Assembly (NCBI RefSeq): GCF_003058225.1
Contig: NZ_QBUG01000003.1
Span: 124,001 to 188,000 of the forward strand
Source: Promicromonospora sp. AC04
GTDB taxonomy: Bacteria > Actinomycetota > Actinomycetes > Actinomycetales > Cellulomonadaceae
DNA: 64,000 nt
Direction of reading: 5' to 3'
Part shown: positions 26,048 to 34,944 of the stretch, piece by piece
Position numbering within the stretch: position 1 is the stretch's first letter
Layout: each line of letters starts with the position of its first letter
Notes under the pieces: model-generated
What the model was told of the DNA's origin: nothing
Database searches by the model: none
What the model saw: the letters and a program-made list of their open reading frames with translations, nothing else
Made by a program: the position numbers and the translations under genes

Positions 26048-27307
26048 TCAGGAGATGCTGACCGAGCCCAGGATCCGCAGGGCGGTCCGCTCGCCCTCCG
26101 GGGTGTTCGGGAGCGTGGCGTTGATGCCCCAGGACCCGGACATGTCCTCGTCCCAGACCCAGAACTGGACGTCGAGCGGCGTCGCGCCGTTGTGCCAGGG
26201 CTCCGACTCGCGGATCGTGACCTGGACGCGCCCCGCGCCCTCGATCTGGAAGGTGAGCGCGTCGTCGGGTGCGGTAGTGGTCGCGCCGTAGCCGTCGTAC
26301 TCCCGGAGCGCCGTGATGTTGGTGTCGACACCGTCCTGGACCCCGTCCGGGACCATCCAGGTCTCGACGTCCGTGAGCGCCGCATCCACCGGATCAGCAG
26401 ACATGCCGGCAGGCACCGAGTACCGCATGCCGTTCAGCTCGTGCACCTCCCAGTCGGCGGGCGTCTCGCGGTCCACCTCGACCACCGGTAGGTCTCCACT
26501 GCCCTGCAGCCCTTCGATGCCCTCGCGCACCTCGATGGGGGACGACGTGAACGCGAGGGACTCGGCGAAACCCTGGACCACCTGGTCCGAGCGGGCCGCA
26601 TCCGTCACGAACTCGAGGTGGGCGCTGTACCAGAGGCCGCCAGTGTGATGGACCACGAGATCGGCCCATCCGGTCTGGCTGTCCGGGTCCGTGCCGGTCG
26701 TCAGCACCGCTCTGTCGGCTCCCTGCACGTCCAGGTCCACGCGCTCGCTCTCCCCGTTCCGAGGCCACTCCCCCGGCTTCTTCAAGCTGGCCAGCATGAA
26801 CATCGAGTCGGCCATGGAGCCGACCATGCCCTCGTTGCCCGGGTCGCCCTCGATCTCGATCTCCTGCCCCGGTCCCGACCACTCCACCGAGTCCTCGTCG
26901 TACGGAATCGCCTTCCAGGTCCCGGGCATCGCGTACGCCAGCCCGCGGAACTCCGCCGGCTGCCAGCCCGCGGGGAGCTTGGCAGGCTGCGGGACGGTCT
27001 CCTCGGGCGTCGGTTCCACGCTGGCCACGGGGCTCGGCGCCGCGGACACCTCGCTCGAACCGGGGAGCAGCGCCCTGTCCGACGCGGCGTCGTAGGTCAG
27101 CGCGAGCGCACCGGCGGCGGCCACGACGACTCCGGCCGCACCGCCGGCCACCACCAGCGCCGTCCGACGCCGCCGCACCGTCCGCACCGCCCTGGTCGCC
27201 ATCGCCACCGAGTCGAGGGACTTCGGCGGCTCGATCGTCGAGCCGGCCGCGCGCAGGCCGGCCACCAGCGCCGCGTCCTGCTTCGCGTAGATGTCGTGCA
27301 CGTTCAT
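26048..27307 (-). CDS. Single-pass membrane protein coupled to SigE-family sigma factor (module 2)
   Basis: A 419-residue protein of unknown function. ATG 27307 overlaps the stop of the second sigma gene (ATGA), with GAGGGGAG upstream. Layout: cytoplasmic head (MNVHDIYAKQDAALVAGL, then basic RAVRTVRRRR), one membrane helix at about 50-70 (TALVVAGGAAGVVVAAAGALAL), a Pro/Glu/Thr linker, then two similar beta-rich parts. LPAGWQPAEFRGLAYAMPGTW at about 107 is echoed by PADWEVHELNGMRYSVPAGM at about 292, so the outer region may be an internal duplication. No zinc anti-sigma motif. Likely signals to or controls the sigma factor; inference from position only. Confidence 0.82.
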   Translation of the reverse strand: MNVHDIYAKQDAALVAGLRAAGSTIEPPKSLDSVAMATRAVRTVRRRRTALVVAGGAAGVVVAAAGALALTYDAASDRALLPGSSEVSAAPSPVASVEPTPEETVPQPAKLPAGWQPAEFRGLAYAMPGTWKAIPYDEDSVEWSGPGQEIEIEGDPGNEGMVGSMADSMFMLASLKKPGEWPRNGESERVDLDVQGADRAVLTTGTDPDSQTGWADLVVHHTGGLWYSAHLEFVTDAARSDQVVQGFAESLAFTSSPIEVREGIEGLQGSGDLPVVEVDRETPADWEVHELNGMRYSVPAGMSADPVDAALTDVETWMVPDGVQDGVDTNITALREYDGYGATTTAPDDALTFQIEGAGRVQVTIRESEPWHNGATPLDVQFWVWDEDMSGSWGINATLPNTPEGERTALRILGSVSIS

Positions 27308-27879
27308 GATCGGCTCCCCTCGCCGTCGGGCACCATGAGGGTGCGCAGGCGCGCCAAGGCGCGTGAGGCCGTGGACTTGACGGTGCCGGCGGAGATGCCG
27401 AGCTCTGCGGCCGTCTCGGCCTCGGATCGGTCGAGCAGGTAGCGCAGCACCACCACGCGGCGCTGCTTGACGGAGAGCACCATGAGCGCGCGGACCATGC
27501 GGTCCCGCTCGCCCAGCCCGCTGTCCGACGCCGGAGCGCTCGCCTCGCGCAGGCTGCTCACCGGGTCGTCGGTGAGCGTCTCGCGGCGGGTGCGGCGCCA
27601 CGTGTCGATCCGTGCCGTCGCCAGGACCCGGCGCGCGTAGGCGAACGGGTCGCCGTCGCCCACCTTCTTCCAGGCCTTGAACGTGCGCTCGAGAGCGAGC
27701 TGCACCAGGTCCTTAGCACGGTGCTCGTCGCCGCACAGCAGGTAGGCGATCCGGTACAGCGCCGGGGTGCTGACCTGTGCGAAGGCAGTGAACTCCGCGA
27801 CCGGGTCCAGACCGCTCCGGACGACCGGGAACTCGCCGGTGCTCATCTCCGGCTCCAGGCTCACCGCGACCTCGCTCAT
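27304..27879 (-). CDS. SigE-family ECF sigma factor (module 2)
   Basis: A 191-residue extracytoplasmic-function sigma factor. ATG 27879 (MSEVAVSL) is chosen for family length; ATG 27846 (MSTGEF), preceded by GGAGCCGGAG, is an alternative. Region 2: EFTAFAQVSTPALYRIAYLLCG, AKDLVQLALERTFKAW, YARRVLATARIDTWRRTRRE. Region 4: LSVKQRRVVVLRYLLDRSEAETAAELGISAGTVKSTASRALARL. It is clearly paralogous to the sigma factor ending at 25073. A promoter-like GGAAC-N18-CGTCTAA lies about 90 bases upstream, consistent with autoregulation. Coupled to the membrane gene downstream. Confidence 0.9.
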   Translation of the reverse strand: MSEVAVSLEPEMSTGEFPVVRSGLDPVAEFTAFAQVSTPALYRIAYLLCGDEHRAKDLVQLALERTFKAWKKVGDGDPFAYARRVLATARIDTWRRTRRETLTDDPVSSLREASAPASDSGLGERDRMVRALMVLSVKQRRVVVLRYLLDRSEAETAAELGISAGTVKSTASRALARLRTLMVPDGEGSRS

Positions 27880-27967
27880 CCGGTGCACCGCCCGGAGCTG
27901 TGACCGGTGACCTGCACCGGCGCTGGTTGGCGGCGCCAGGTGCGCCGCATCGTCTGCGTCATGCACC

Positions 27968-27997
27968 TTAGACGCAGACCGGGACCGCCGGGGTTCC
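27968..27997 (-). promoter_or_regulatory. Candidate ECF-type promoter of sigma module 2
   Basis: On the minus strand GGAAC (27997-27993) is followed after 18 bases by CGTCTAA (27974-27968). This matches the general GGAAC / CGTC form of many ECF sigma promoters and suggests the sigma factor drives its own operon. The rest of the gap 27998-28221 shows no gene or other signal that I can name. Confidence 0.45.
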
Positions 27998-28221
27998 GCT
28001 CTTTTCGAACGGATTCCTCCGAGATACTGACGGCGCGGGCCGACGTCGGGACTCCGCAAGGCCGGTCCGTACTCCGAGGCTGGGCACAGCCGTCACTGCG
28101 GGCGCCTTGGCGCCGCACCGGGCCCGCGGCCCCACCGGTGGCCCTGCGGCCGCACAAGGGGCGCTCGGGGCCCTCCACGGCGGCGATCTCCGCTTCGAGG
28201 TCTGCCGCCCCGCCGGCCCGG

Positions 28222-28285
28222 CCGAGGTAGCCGTCTGGCGAGGCACTCACCCGGGGTGACTACCTCGCCAGACGCCCTACCTCGG
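28222..28285 (-). terminator. Long near-perfect hairpin after the polar amino acid ABC operon
   Basis: Three stacked perfect stems, 28222-28230/28277-28285, 28232-28243/28263-28274 and 28247-28252/28254-28259, form a 64-base hairpin with small bulges. It sits 10 bases after the stop of the ATPase gene. Confidence 0.8.
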
Positions 28286-28294
28286 CAGGACGAG

Positions 28295-29110
28295 TCAGAG
28301 CACGTGCGCCAGGAAGTCCCTGGTGCGCTGCTCCTGCGGGTTGTCGAGGACCGCAGACGGCGGCCCGCTCTCGACGATCACGCCGTCGTCCATGAACACG
28401 ACGTGGTCGGCGACCTCACGGGCGAACCCGATCTCGTGCGTCACCACGATCATCGTCATGCCGGACTTCGCCAGGTCCTGCATCACCGACAGCACCTCGC
28501 CCACGAGCTCGGGGTCGAGCGCCGACGTCGGCTCGTCGAACAGCATGAGCTCCGGGTCCATCGCGAGCGCCCGGGCGATGGCGACCCGCTGCTGCTGGCC
28601 GCCGGAGAGCTGCGCCGGGTAGTGGTCCATCCGGTCGGTGAGCCCCACGCGCTCGATCAGCTCGAGCGCGCGCTGCTTCGCCGCCTTCTTCGACAGCCCC
28701 CGCACCTGCACGGGCGCTTCCATGATGTTCTCGAGCGCCGTCATGTGCGGGAACAGGTGGAACCGCTGGAACACCATGCCGATCCGCGAGCGCTGCCGCG
28801 CGACCACCTTGGGGTGCAGCCGGTGCAGCGTCCCCTTGGCGTCCTTGCGGTAGCCCATGAGGTCGCCGCCGACGACGACGGAGCCGCCGGTGATCTCCTC
28901 GAGCTCGTTGATGCAGCGCAGCAGCGTGGACTTGCCCGACCCGGACGGGCCGAGGATCACCGTGACCTCGCCGCGCGCGACGTCGAGGTCCACCCCCTTC
29001 AGGACGTGCACGGCGTCGTGCCCGTGGCCGAACACCTTGTGCACGGCACGCACGGAGACCATGTCCGTGGAGCCGGCCGCGCCGGCCGGGGAGTCCGCGA
29101 CGACGCTCAT
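28295..29110 (-). CDS. Polar amino acid ABC transporter ATPase
   Basis: A 271-residue ATPase of the GlnQ/HisP type, energising uptake of a polar amino acid. Walker [10 protein letters not shown] at residues 54-62, Q-loop region [13 protein letters not shown], signature [15 protein letters not shown] and Walker [15 protein letters not shown] all match. The final FLAHVL is typical of the family. It overlaps the permease gene by 4 bases and closes a three-gene operon (binding protein, permease, ATPase). The substrate could be glutamate, glutamine, cystine or an opine-like compound. Confidence 0.95.
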   Translation of the reverse strand: MSVVADSPAGAAGSTDMVSVRAVHKVFGHGHDAVHVLKGVDLDVARGEVTVILGPSGSGKSTLLRCINELEEITGGSVVVGGDLMGYRKDAKGTLHRLHPKVVARQRSRIGMVFQRFHLFPHMTALENIMEAPVQVRGLSKKAAKQRALELIERVGLTDRMDHYPAQLSGGQQQRVAIARALAMDPELMLFDEPTSALDPELVGEVLSVMQDLAKSGMTMIVVTHEIGFAREVADHVVFMDDGVIVESGPPSAVLDNPQEQRTRDFLAHVL

Positions 29111-30096
29111 GGCGTCACCTCCTTGGTGATGTCCACGTTGACGGTCCCGGCGGCCGCGATGGCCGCCTGCTTACCGCCGGCCGGCCCCTTGCCCCGGCCC
29201 CGGCGCCGGGTCGTCGTGCCGAACCCGCGCCCGTAGTACTGCTCCAGGTAGTGCTGGCCCACCATCAGGATCGAGGTGATGAGCAGGTACCAGAGCGCCG
29301 CGATGACGAGCAGCGGGACCGGCAGGAAGTTGCGGTTGCCGATCGCGCTGGTCGCGTACATGAGCTCGTACGTGAACGGCAGCGCGACCACGAGGGACGT
29401 GGTCTTCAGCATCGAGATGGTCTCGTTGCCGGTCGGCGGCACGATGACGCGCATGGCCTGCGGCAGCACCACGCGGCGCATGATCTTGCCGTCCTTCATG
29501 CCGAGGGCCTTCGCGGCCTCGGTCTGGCCGGGGTCCACGGAGGTCAGGCCGGCGCGCACGATCTCGGCGAGGTACGCCGCCTCGTTGAGCGCGAGGCCGA
29601 TCAGCGCGAGCCAGAACGCCGTGAAGACGTCGTCGGTCCGGAAGGAGAAGAACTCCGGCCCGAACGGGATGCCCAGCGACAGCCGCGGGTAGAGCACCGA
29701 CAGCAGCCCCCAGAAGATGAGCTGCGTGTAGATGGGCGTGCCGCGGAAGAACCAGATGTAGGCCCAGCTCACCCAGCGCATGACCGGGTTGTCCGACCGG
29801 CGCATCACCGCGAGCGTCACGGCCAGGACGATGGCGACCACCATCGACCCGAACGTGAGGATCAGGGTCCACATGACGCCGCGAATCACCACTATGTCGC
29901 GCAGGTACAGCCACACGACGTCCCAGCGGAAGGCGTCGTTGGTGATCAGGGCGTTGGCCGCCATGGCGGCCAGGACCAGCACGATCACGGCCGCGACGAT
30001 GCGGCCGGGCCGCGGCACGGGCCGGGCCTGGATCCGGTTGGGTACCGGATCCTTGCCCGACGCCGAAGCGTGCGTCTGTGCCGTCACGTCGCTCAT
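29107..30096 (-). CDS. Polar amino acid ABC transporter permease
   Basis: A 329-residue membrane protein of the HisM/GlnP family. A hydrophilic head of about 30 residues and one extra helix precede the domain. The permease core contains [14 protein letters not shown] and the ATPase-contact motif [29 protein letters not shown], with the conserved EAA-loop glycines. A basic tail ([15 protein letters not shown]) follows the last helix. Its ATG shares a base with the stop of the binding-protein gene (TGATG), so translation is coupled. It likely forms a homodimeric channel, since only one permease gene is present. Confidence 0.94.
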   Translation of the reverse strand: MSDVTAQTHASASGKDPVPNRIQARPVPRPGRIVAAVIVLVLAAMAANALITNDAFRWDVVWLYLRDIVVIRGVMWTLILTFGSMVVAIVLAVTLAVMRRSDNPVMRWVSWAYIWFFRGTPIYTQLIFWGLLSVLYPRLSLGIPFGPEFFSFRTDDVFTAFWLALIGLALNEAAYLAEIVRAGLTSVDPGQTEAAKALGMKDGKIMRRVVLPQAMRVIVPPTGNETISMLKTTSLVVALPFTYELMYATSAIGNRNFLPVPLLVIAALWYLLITSILMVGQHYLEQYYGRGFGTTTRRRGRGKGPAGGKQAAIAAAGTVNVDITKEVTP

Positions 30097-31022
30097 CAGC
30101 TTGCCGGGTTGAGCTCAGCCTCGTCCAGCACGCCCTCGCCGCTGCCCCAGACGTCGAAGACCTGCACGAGCGTGCCGTCGTCCATGAGCTTCTGGACGGC
30201 GGCCTGCACCGCGTCGGTCAGCTCCTGGTCGTCCTGCGAGACGACGATGCCGAGCGGCGCCGCGTCCCGCACGTCGCCGACGGTCTCGATCTGACCGTCG
30301 GTCTGCTCGACGGCGTAGCCGACGACCGTCGAGTCGGCGTACATGGCCTGCGCCTTGCCGCCAACGAGGTTGGTCGTGGCGTCGGCCTGCGAGTCGTAGC
30401 GCAGGATGTCGATCGGCTCGTCGCCGTCCGTCTCGCAGTCCTCGGAGAGCGCCGTGAGCTCGTCGTCCTGGATGGTCCCGGTCTGCACGGTGATGCTGAC
30501 GCCGCACAGCTGCTCCGGGTCGAAGTCGTCCGGGTTGCCGGTCGCGACGGCGAACTGCGAGCCCACGAGGAAGTAGCTGATCATGTTCGCCTCGGCGATG
30601 CGCTCCGGCGTGATCGTGAAGGAGGAGATGCCGACGTCGTACTTGGAGCCGACGGCGGGGATGATGCCGTCGAACGGCGAGGACTGCACCTCGGTCTCCA
30701 GGCCCAGCACCGCACCGATGGCCTTCGCCATGTCGACGTCGAAGCCGATCGGCGTCTGGCCGTCGGTGTCGATGTACTCGGCCGGCGCGTAGGTGGTGTC
30801 GGACCCTACGTTGAGGGTGCCGCGCTCGGCGATCTCGGCGGGGAGCATCGCGGCGATCTCGTCGTCGACCTCGATGGTCGAGAGGTCGAACGACGCCGCG
30901 GCGCTGGCGTCGTCGGAGGCGGTACCGCCTGCGGTCTGCTGCGACGCGTCGGTGCAGGCAGTCAGAACGAGGGCAGCAGCGGTGAGTGCCGCCGCGGCGG
31001 TGAGGGCGGGAAGCCTGCGCAT
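30096..31022 (-). CDS. Polar amino acid ABC transporter substrate-binding lipoprotein
   Basis: A 308-residue solute-binding protein of the SBP_bac_3 family. ATG 31022 has AGGAGA at ideal spacing, better than an in-frame ATG 12 codons upstream. The signal peptide ends in lipobox LTAC. The mature domain shows RGTLNVGSDTTYAPAEY, GFDVDMAKAIGAVLGLE and DVGISSFTITPERI, characteristic of polar amino acid binders. Two cysteines (QLCGVS, SEDCETD) may form a disulfide. It is first in the operon with permease and ATPase. Confidence 0.94.
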   Translation of the reverse strand: MRRLPALTAAAALTAAALVLTACTDASQQTAGGTASDDASAAASFDLSTIEVDDEIAAMLPAEIAERGTLNVGSDTTYAPAEYIDTDGQTPIGFDVDMAKAIGAVLGLETEVQSSPFDGIIPAVGSKYDVGISSFTITPERIAEANMISYFLVGSQFAVATGNPDDFDPEQLCGVSITVQTGTIQDDELTALSEDCETDGDEPIDILRYDSQADATTNLVGGKAQAMYADSTVVGYAVEQTDGQIETVGDVRDAAPLGIVVSQDDQELTDAVQAAVQKLMDDGTLVQVFDVWGSGEGVLDEAELNPAS

Positions 31023-31157
31023 CAGGGGTCTCCTGGTAGGTCGGGTCATTTGTGACATTGTGATGTAAGACGTGTTACGCGAATGTTTCGCCCGTTCCGA
31101 TATCGGTTGGCTTGGGCAAAGAATCGCGGCGAGCCGGTCAAGTGCCTGCCGGGCCGG

Positions 31158-31337
31158 TCAGGTGTCGTGCTCGACCGGCTCGTCGGGCCGATCCCCGGCA
31201 CCGTCCTCGTGCTGTTCCCAGCCGTCCGGCCAGTCCGTCCGGTCGGGCCGGCGCACGATCACGACGATGCTCGCCGCGAGGCCGCCCCACAGCACGACGA
31301 GCGAGATGACCATCAGGGCGATGGCTGCGCTGCTCAT
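31158..31337 (-). CDS. metS: MetS-type small subunit of NSS amino acid importer
   Basis: A 59-residue protein with one N-terminal membrane helix (MSSAAIALMVISLVVLWGGL, continuing ASIVVIV) and a short acidic cytoplasmic tail beginning RRPDRTDWPDGW. This is the pattern of MetS, the small subunit required by the MetP methionine/alanine symporter in Corynebacterium. Its ATG overlaps the stop of the symporter gene by four bases (ATGA), which secures both gene and start. Only 59 codons, so easily missed by gene callers. Confidence 0.85.
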   Translation of the reverse strand: MSSAAIALMVISLVVLWGGLAASIVVIVRRPDRTDWPDGWEQHEDGAGDRPDEPVEHDT

Positions 31338-32896
31338 GACCTACCTCCGAACCTGGGCCACGTGTCGTGGACATCGGGCTCGACCCGCCACCGCATCCGG
31401 GTGAGCACGAACGCCGCGACGACCAGCAGGACCACGGTGCCCCATCCCATGACGACGAGATACCACCCCGCATACCCCTCGTAGCCGTCCTGGACCAGGC
31501 TGACGATCCGCGAGACCAGCATCGCCGCGAGCACCACGGGACCGAGGACCACCACGCAGAAGGTCCACCAGCGGCCCACCGGAATCGTGGACACCGCGTT
31601 CAGGTGGAACCGCATCTCCTCGGTGCGGCGCAGCACCCACCCCAGCAGCACGCACATCGCGATGGCGGAGACGACGATGCCGATGTTGTTCGCCCACTGG
31701 TCGACGGTGTCGAGCGCGACCAGGCCGGTGGTGGTGGAGAACGCCAGCACGGAGAGCACAGCGGAGACCACGCCGATGCGGACGGAGGCCTGCCTGCGGG
31801 ACCAGCCGAACTTCTCCTGGAACGCCGCGGAGACCACCTGCACGATGGAGAGCAGCGACATGAACCCCGCCATGACGAGCGACCCGAAGAACAGCGCCCC
31901 GAAGAGCGGCCCCGCCGGCATCTCGGAGACCAGGGCCGGGAACGTCATGAACGCGAGCGTCGGCCCGCTGATGCCGTCGAGCTCGGCCACCCCCACCCCC
32001 TCCTGGTGCGCGAGGAAGCCGAGCCCGGCGAACACGCCGATGCCGGCGAACACCTCGAAGGCGGAGTTGGAGAACGCCACGACCAGGCCGGGCGACGTCA
32101 GGTTGGCGCGACGCCTGCGGTAGGAGGCGTACGTGATCATGATCCCGAACCCGACCGACAGCGTGAAGAAGGTCTGGCTGTAGGCGGCGATCCACACGTT
32201 CGGGTCGGCCATCACCGCCCAGTCGGGCGTGAACAGCGCGTTCAGCCCGTCGGCCGCGCCCGGCAGGAACAGGGCCCGCACCACGAGTGTCCCGAACGCG
32301 AGGAGCAGCAGGGGCATGAACACGAGGTTGATCTTCTCCAGGCCCTTGGCCACCCCTGCGGCCAGCACCGCGATCGTCGCGATCCACACGATCGCCAGCG
32401 GGATCAGCACCGCGGGCACGAAGTCCAGCGTGAACCACGGGTCCGCACCGCCGACGTCGGCCAGCTGGAGGTACTCACCGGTGAAGAAGCTCACCGTGTC
32501 GTCACCCCAGCGCAGGTCGAAGGAGTACCCGAAGAAGCTGAGCGCCCACGCGATGATCACCGCGTAGTAGACGGCGATGACGAAGCAGATGGCCACCTGG
32601 AACCAGCCGAGGCTCTCCAGCCAGCGCTTGATCCGCCGGAAGGCGAGGGGCGCGCCCCCGCGGAACCGGTGCCCGACCGCGTAGTCAAGGAACAGGATCG
32701 GGATGCCCGCCGTGAGCAGCGCCACCAGGTAGGGCACGATGAACGCGCCCCCGCCGTTCTCGTAGGCCACCCCGGGAAACCGCCAGATGTTTCCCAGCCC
32801 GACGGCGGACCCGACCGCGGACAGGATGAACCCCAGCTGTCCGCTGAACTCCTCGCGCTTCTCGGGCTCCGCGGTCCTGCTCTGCGCGTCGCTCAT
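31334..32896 (-). CDS. metP: Sodium-dependent NSS-family amino acid symporter, MetP-like
   Basis: A 520-residue membrane transporter of the neurotransmitter:sodium symporter family, about 12 helices. ATG 32896 is preceded by GGAGGA. The sodium/substrate site of helix 1 is clear: FILSAVGSAVGLGNIWRFPGVAYENGGGAF. Helix 6 has YSQTFFTLSVGFGIMITYASY. Together with the coupled small subunit it resembles MetPS of Corynebacterium glutamicum, which imports methionine and alanine driven by sodium. Substrate in this strain is inferred. It follows the oxidase gene on the same strand after 83 bp. Confidence 0.92.
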   Translation of the reverse strand: MSDAQSRTAEPEKREEFSGQLGFILSAVGSAVGLGNIWRFPGVAYENGGGAFIVPYLVALLTAGIPILFLDYAVGHRFRGGAPLAFRRIKRWLESLGWFQVAICFVIAVYYAVIIAWALSFFGYSFDLRWGDDTVSFFTGEYLQLADVGGADPWFTLDFVPAVLIPLAIVWIATIAVLAAGVAKGLEKINLVFMPLLLLAFGTLVVRALFLPGAADGLNALFTPDWAVMADPNVWIAAYSQTFFTLSVGFGIMITYASYRRRRANLTSPGLVVAFSNSAFEVFAGIGVFAGLGFLAHQEGVGVAELDGISGPTLAFMTFPALVSEMPAGPLFGALFFGSLVMAGFMSLLSIVQVVSAAFQEKFGWSRRQASVRIGVVSAVLSVLAFSTTTGLVALDTVDQWANNIGIVVSAIAMCVLLGWVLRRTEEMRFHLNAVSTIPVGRWWTFCVVVLGPVVLAAMLVSRIVSLVQDGYEGYAGWYLVVMGWGTVVLLVVAAFVLTRMRWRVEPDVHDTWPRFGGRS

Positions 32897-32979
32897 CCCT
32901 CGATCCTCCGAGAAAATCACCCCGGGGCCAAACCGGGTGCACGGGGCGAGGTTCGCGGGCCTGCTTCACGGCGCAGGGT

Positions 32980-34236
32980 TCACGGGGCGAGCAGCGCCTC
33001 CACGTAGCCGCCGCGGAACTTGCCCGTCGGGTCGAGGCGCGCGGCGAGCTCGGCGAAGTCGCCGAACCGCGGGTACAGGCCCGGGAGGTCGGCCACCGGG
33101 ACCGTGAACAGCTTGCCCCAGTGCGGGCGCGCGCCGAGCGGCAGCAGTGCCGCCTCCAGCTCGGGCAGCACGGCCCGCACGGCCGGCCAGTCCTGCCGCC
33201 ACGTGAAGTGGAACGCGAGGCTGTCCCCGGGCGCGGTGCTGAGCCACAGGTCGTCGCCGGCGACCGTGCGGATCTCGGACGTGAGCAGGAGCGGGCCGAG
33301 CCGGTCCCCGAGGGCCCGCAGGGCGCGGACGGCGTCGGCCCCCGCGGCGCGCGGCAGGAGGTACTCCGACTGCAGCTCCTCGCCCAAGGACGGCGTGAAG
33401 TCCAGGCGGAAGTGCGGCAGCCGCTCGAACCACGGCCCGGGCACCCCGCCCTGCTCGGTGCACGCCGCGGCGTCGACGTCGGGCAGGGGGTGCATCGGCC
33501 GGGTCGCCGGAGCCGCGCCCAGCTCGACCGGGAGCGCGGGTGCGGCGCCCGCGCCGTCGTCCACCCGGGACTTGCACCAGACCAGCCGGACGTCGGGCTC
33601 GAACCAGCTCGTGAAGATGCTGACGGAGTACGCGCTACCCAGCACCGCGTCGAGGTTGTCGAACAGCGCGTCCCACGGCAGGCCGGTGAAGACGTCCTGG
33701 CGCACGTCGAACGCCGGCACGGTGGCGAGCTCCACGCGGGTCACGACGCCGAGGGCGCCGAGCGCCACCACGGACCCGGGAAAGTCGGCATCGCCGCGGC
33801 GCAGGGTCAGCACCGCACCGGAGGCGGTCATCAGCTCCAGCCCGACGACGTCGCCCGCCAGCGAGCGCGTCCCGTCACCGGAGCCATGGGTACCCGTGGC
33901 GACGGCGCCCGCCACCGAGATGTGCGGCAGGGAGGCCATGGCGGTGAGGGCTCGGCCCCGCGCGTGCAGGTCCGCGGCGACCTCGCCGTAGCGCAGGCCT
34001 GCCCGGACCGAGGCCACGCCGGTGGCGGGGTCGACCTCGAGGGCCGGCCTGCCGTCGTCGAGCAGGTCGAGCTGTACGTGCACGCCCTTCGTGTCAGCGA
34101 CGTCGCAGAACGAGTGGCGCGATCCCAGGGCCCGGACGCGGGGCTCGCCGGCGACGATGCCGGCAAGCTCCGCGAGGGTCCGGGGGCGCTCGATGCGCGC
34201 GGAGGAGTACGTGAGGTTCGCTGCCCAGTTCTTCAC
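32980..34236 (-). CDS. FAD-linked alditol/xylitol oxidase-like protein
   Basis: A 418-residue flavoprotein of the VAO family, closest to alditol oxidase, xylitol oxidase and D-arabinono-1,4-lactone oxidase. GTG start at 34236 with no strong ribosome binding site. The FAD-binding domain has ALGSRHSF, in which His41 is the expected covalent flavin attachment residue, then GAVATGTHGSGD and LGVVTRVEL. The C-terminal ALO domain ends HWGKLFTV ... LDPTGKFRGGYVEALL. Expected to oxidise polyols or sugar lactones with oxygen, releasing hydrogen peroxide. No signal peptide is seen. No polyol genes lie nearby. Confidence 0.88.
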   Translation of the reverse strand: MKNWAANLTYSSARIERPRTLAELAGIVAGEPRVRALGSRHSFCDVADTKGVHVQLDLLDDGRPALEVDPATGVASVRAGLRYGEVAADLHARGRALTAMASLPHISVAGAVATGTHGSGDGTRSLAGDVVGLELMTASGAVLTLRRGDADFPGSVVALGALGVVTRVELATVPAFDVRQDVFTGLPWDALFDNLDAVLGSAYSVSIFTSWFEPDVRLVWCKSRVDDGAGAAPALPVELGAAPATRPMHPLPDVDAAACTEQGGVPGPWFERLPHFRLDFTPSLGEELQSEYLLPRAAGADAVRALRALGDRLGPLLLTSEIRTVAGDDLWLSTAPGDSLAFHFTWRQDWPAVRAVLPELEAALLPLGARPHWGKLFTVPVADLPGLYPRFGDFAELAARLDPTGKFRGGYVEALLAP

Positions 34237-34300
34237 CGGACAAGGGTGCCACTCCTGCGCCCGATCGGACGCGATCGATCAAACCGGGTTCAGCCGTGGC

Positions 34301-34705
34301 TCAGGCGCTGGCCGAGGCGTTGCGGACGACCGGGATCCGTTGGCTGATACCGACCATGTCCAGGACCTCCATCACCACGGCGGACGGCTCACGAAGCAGC
34401 ACGGGGGAACCCGTCTCCTCGCCGAGCACGAACACCTGAAGGATGAAGGCCACCCCGGAGGAGTCGATGAACGTGACGTCCCGAGCGTCGACGATGACAG
34501 GCTCGGGGTCCGGTCGTGCTGCGAGCGTGGCCATGGCCGCGCTCGCGTTCTCGCGCAGCAGCGCGTCGATGTCACCCCAGAGGGTCAGCACCGTGCCCTC
34601 GTAGGTGTTCCGGCAGGCGATACCGGATCCCAGGGGTCCGGGAACCATGTCCTGCGCTGAGTCTGACGGGAGAGGGTCCATGGGGTCATTCGCTCCGTCC
34701 TGCAT
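34301..34705 (-). CDS. STAS-domain protein (anti-sigma factor antagonist type)
   Basis: A 134-residue protein ending in a STAS domain. ATG 34705 is preceded by GAGG at 8 bases; an ATG 8 codons in is possible. The conserved core TVLTLWGDIDALLRENASAAM and VIVDARDVTFIDSSGVAFIL includes the DSSG motif with the serine that is phosphorylated in SpoIIAA-type antagonists. It normally works by binding an anti-sigma kinase, but no such kinase lies nearby. A short inverted repeat at 34793-34811 lies in its upstream region. Confidence 0.87.
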   Translation of the reverse strand: MQDGANDPMDPLPSDSAQDMVPGPLGSGIACRNTYEGTVLTLWGDIDALLRENASAAMATLAARPDPEPVIVDARDVTFIDSSGVAFILQVFVLGEETGSPVLLREPSAVVMEVLDMVGISQRIPVVRNASASA

Positions 34706-34944
34706 TGGTCGGGCCTCGACTTCGTTAGCACTGACTTCCACACACTGACTTGGACGTCGACTTGGACACTTCTTGGTGCTGTCTGACCGCTCCTTGCCCC
34801 TGCGGGGCAAGAATTGCCTAGGGCGAGTGTTCACCCGACACCCGGCTTACGTCCACCCCCATGGCGTTACGGTCGCGTTGCACGATGGAGAACTGCCGGT
34901 CTCCGCGTCCTTGCGGGCCTGCTCGGCGCCTGCCCGAGGCGGAC

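Noticed and set aside
31023-31157. Possible extra small gene between the ABC operon and metS
   Set aside because: No frame has both a ribosome binding site and sensible composition. It is read here as the promoter region of the ABC operon plus the metS 3' end.
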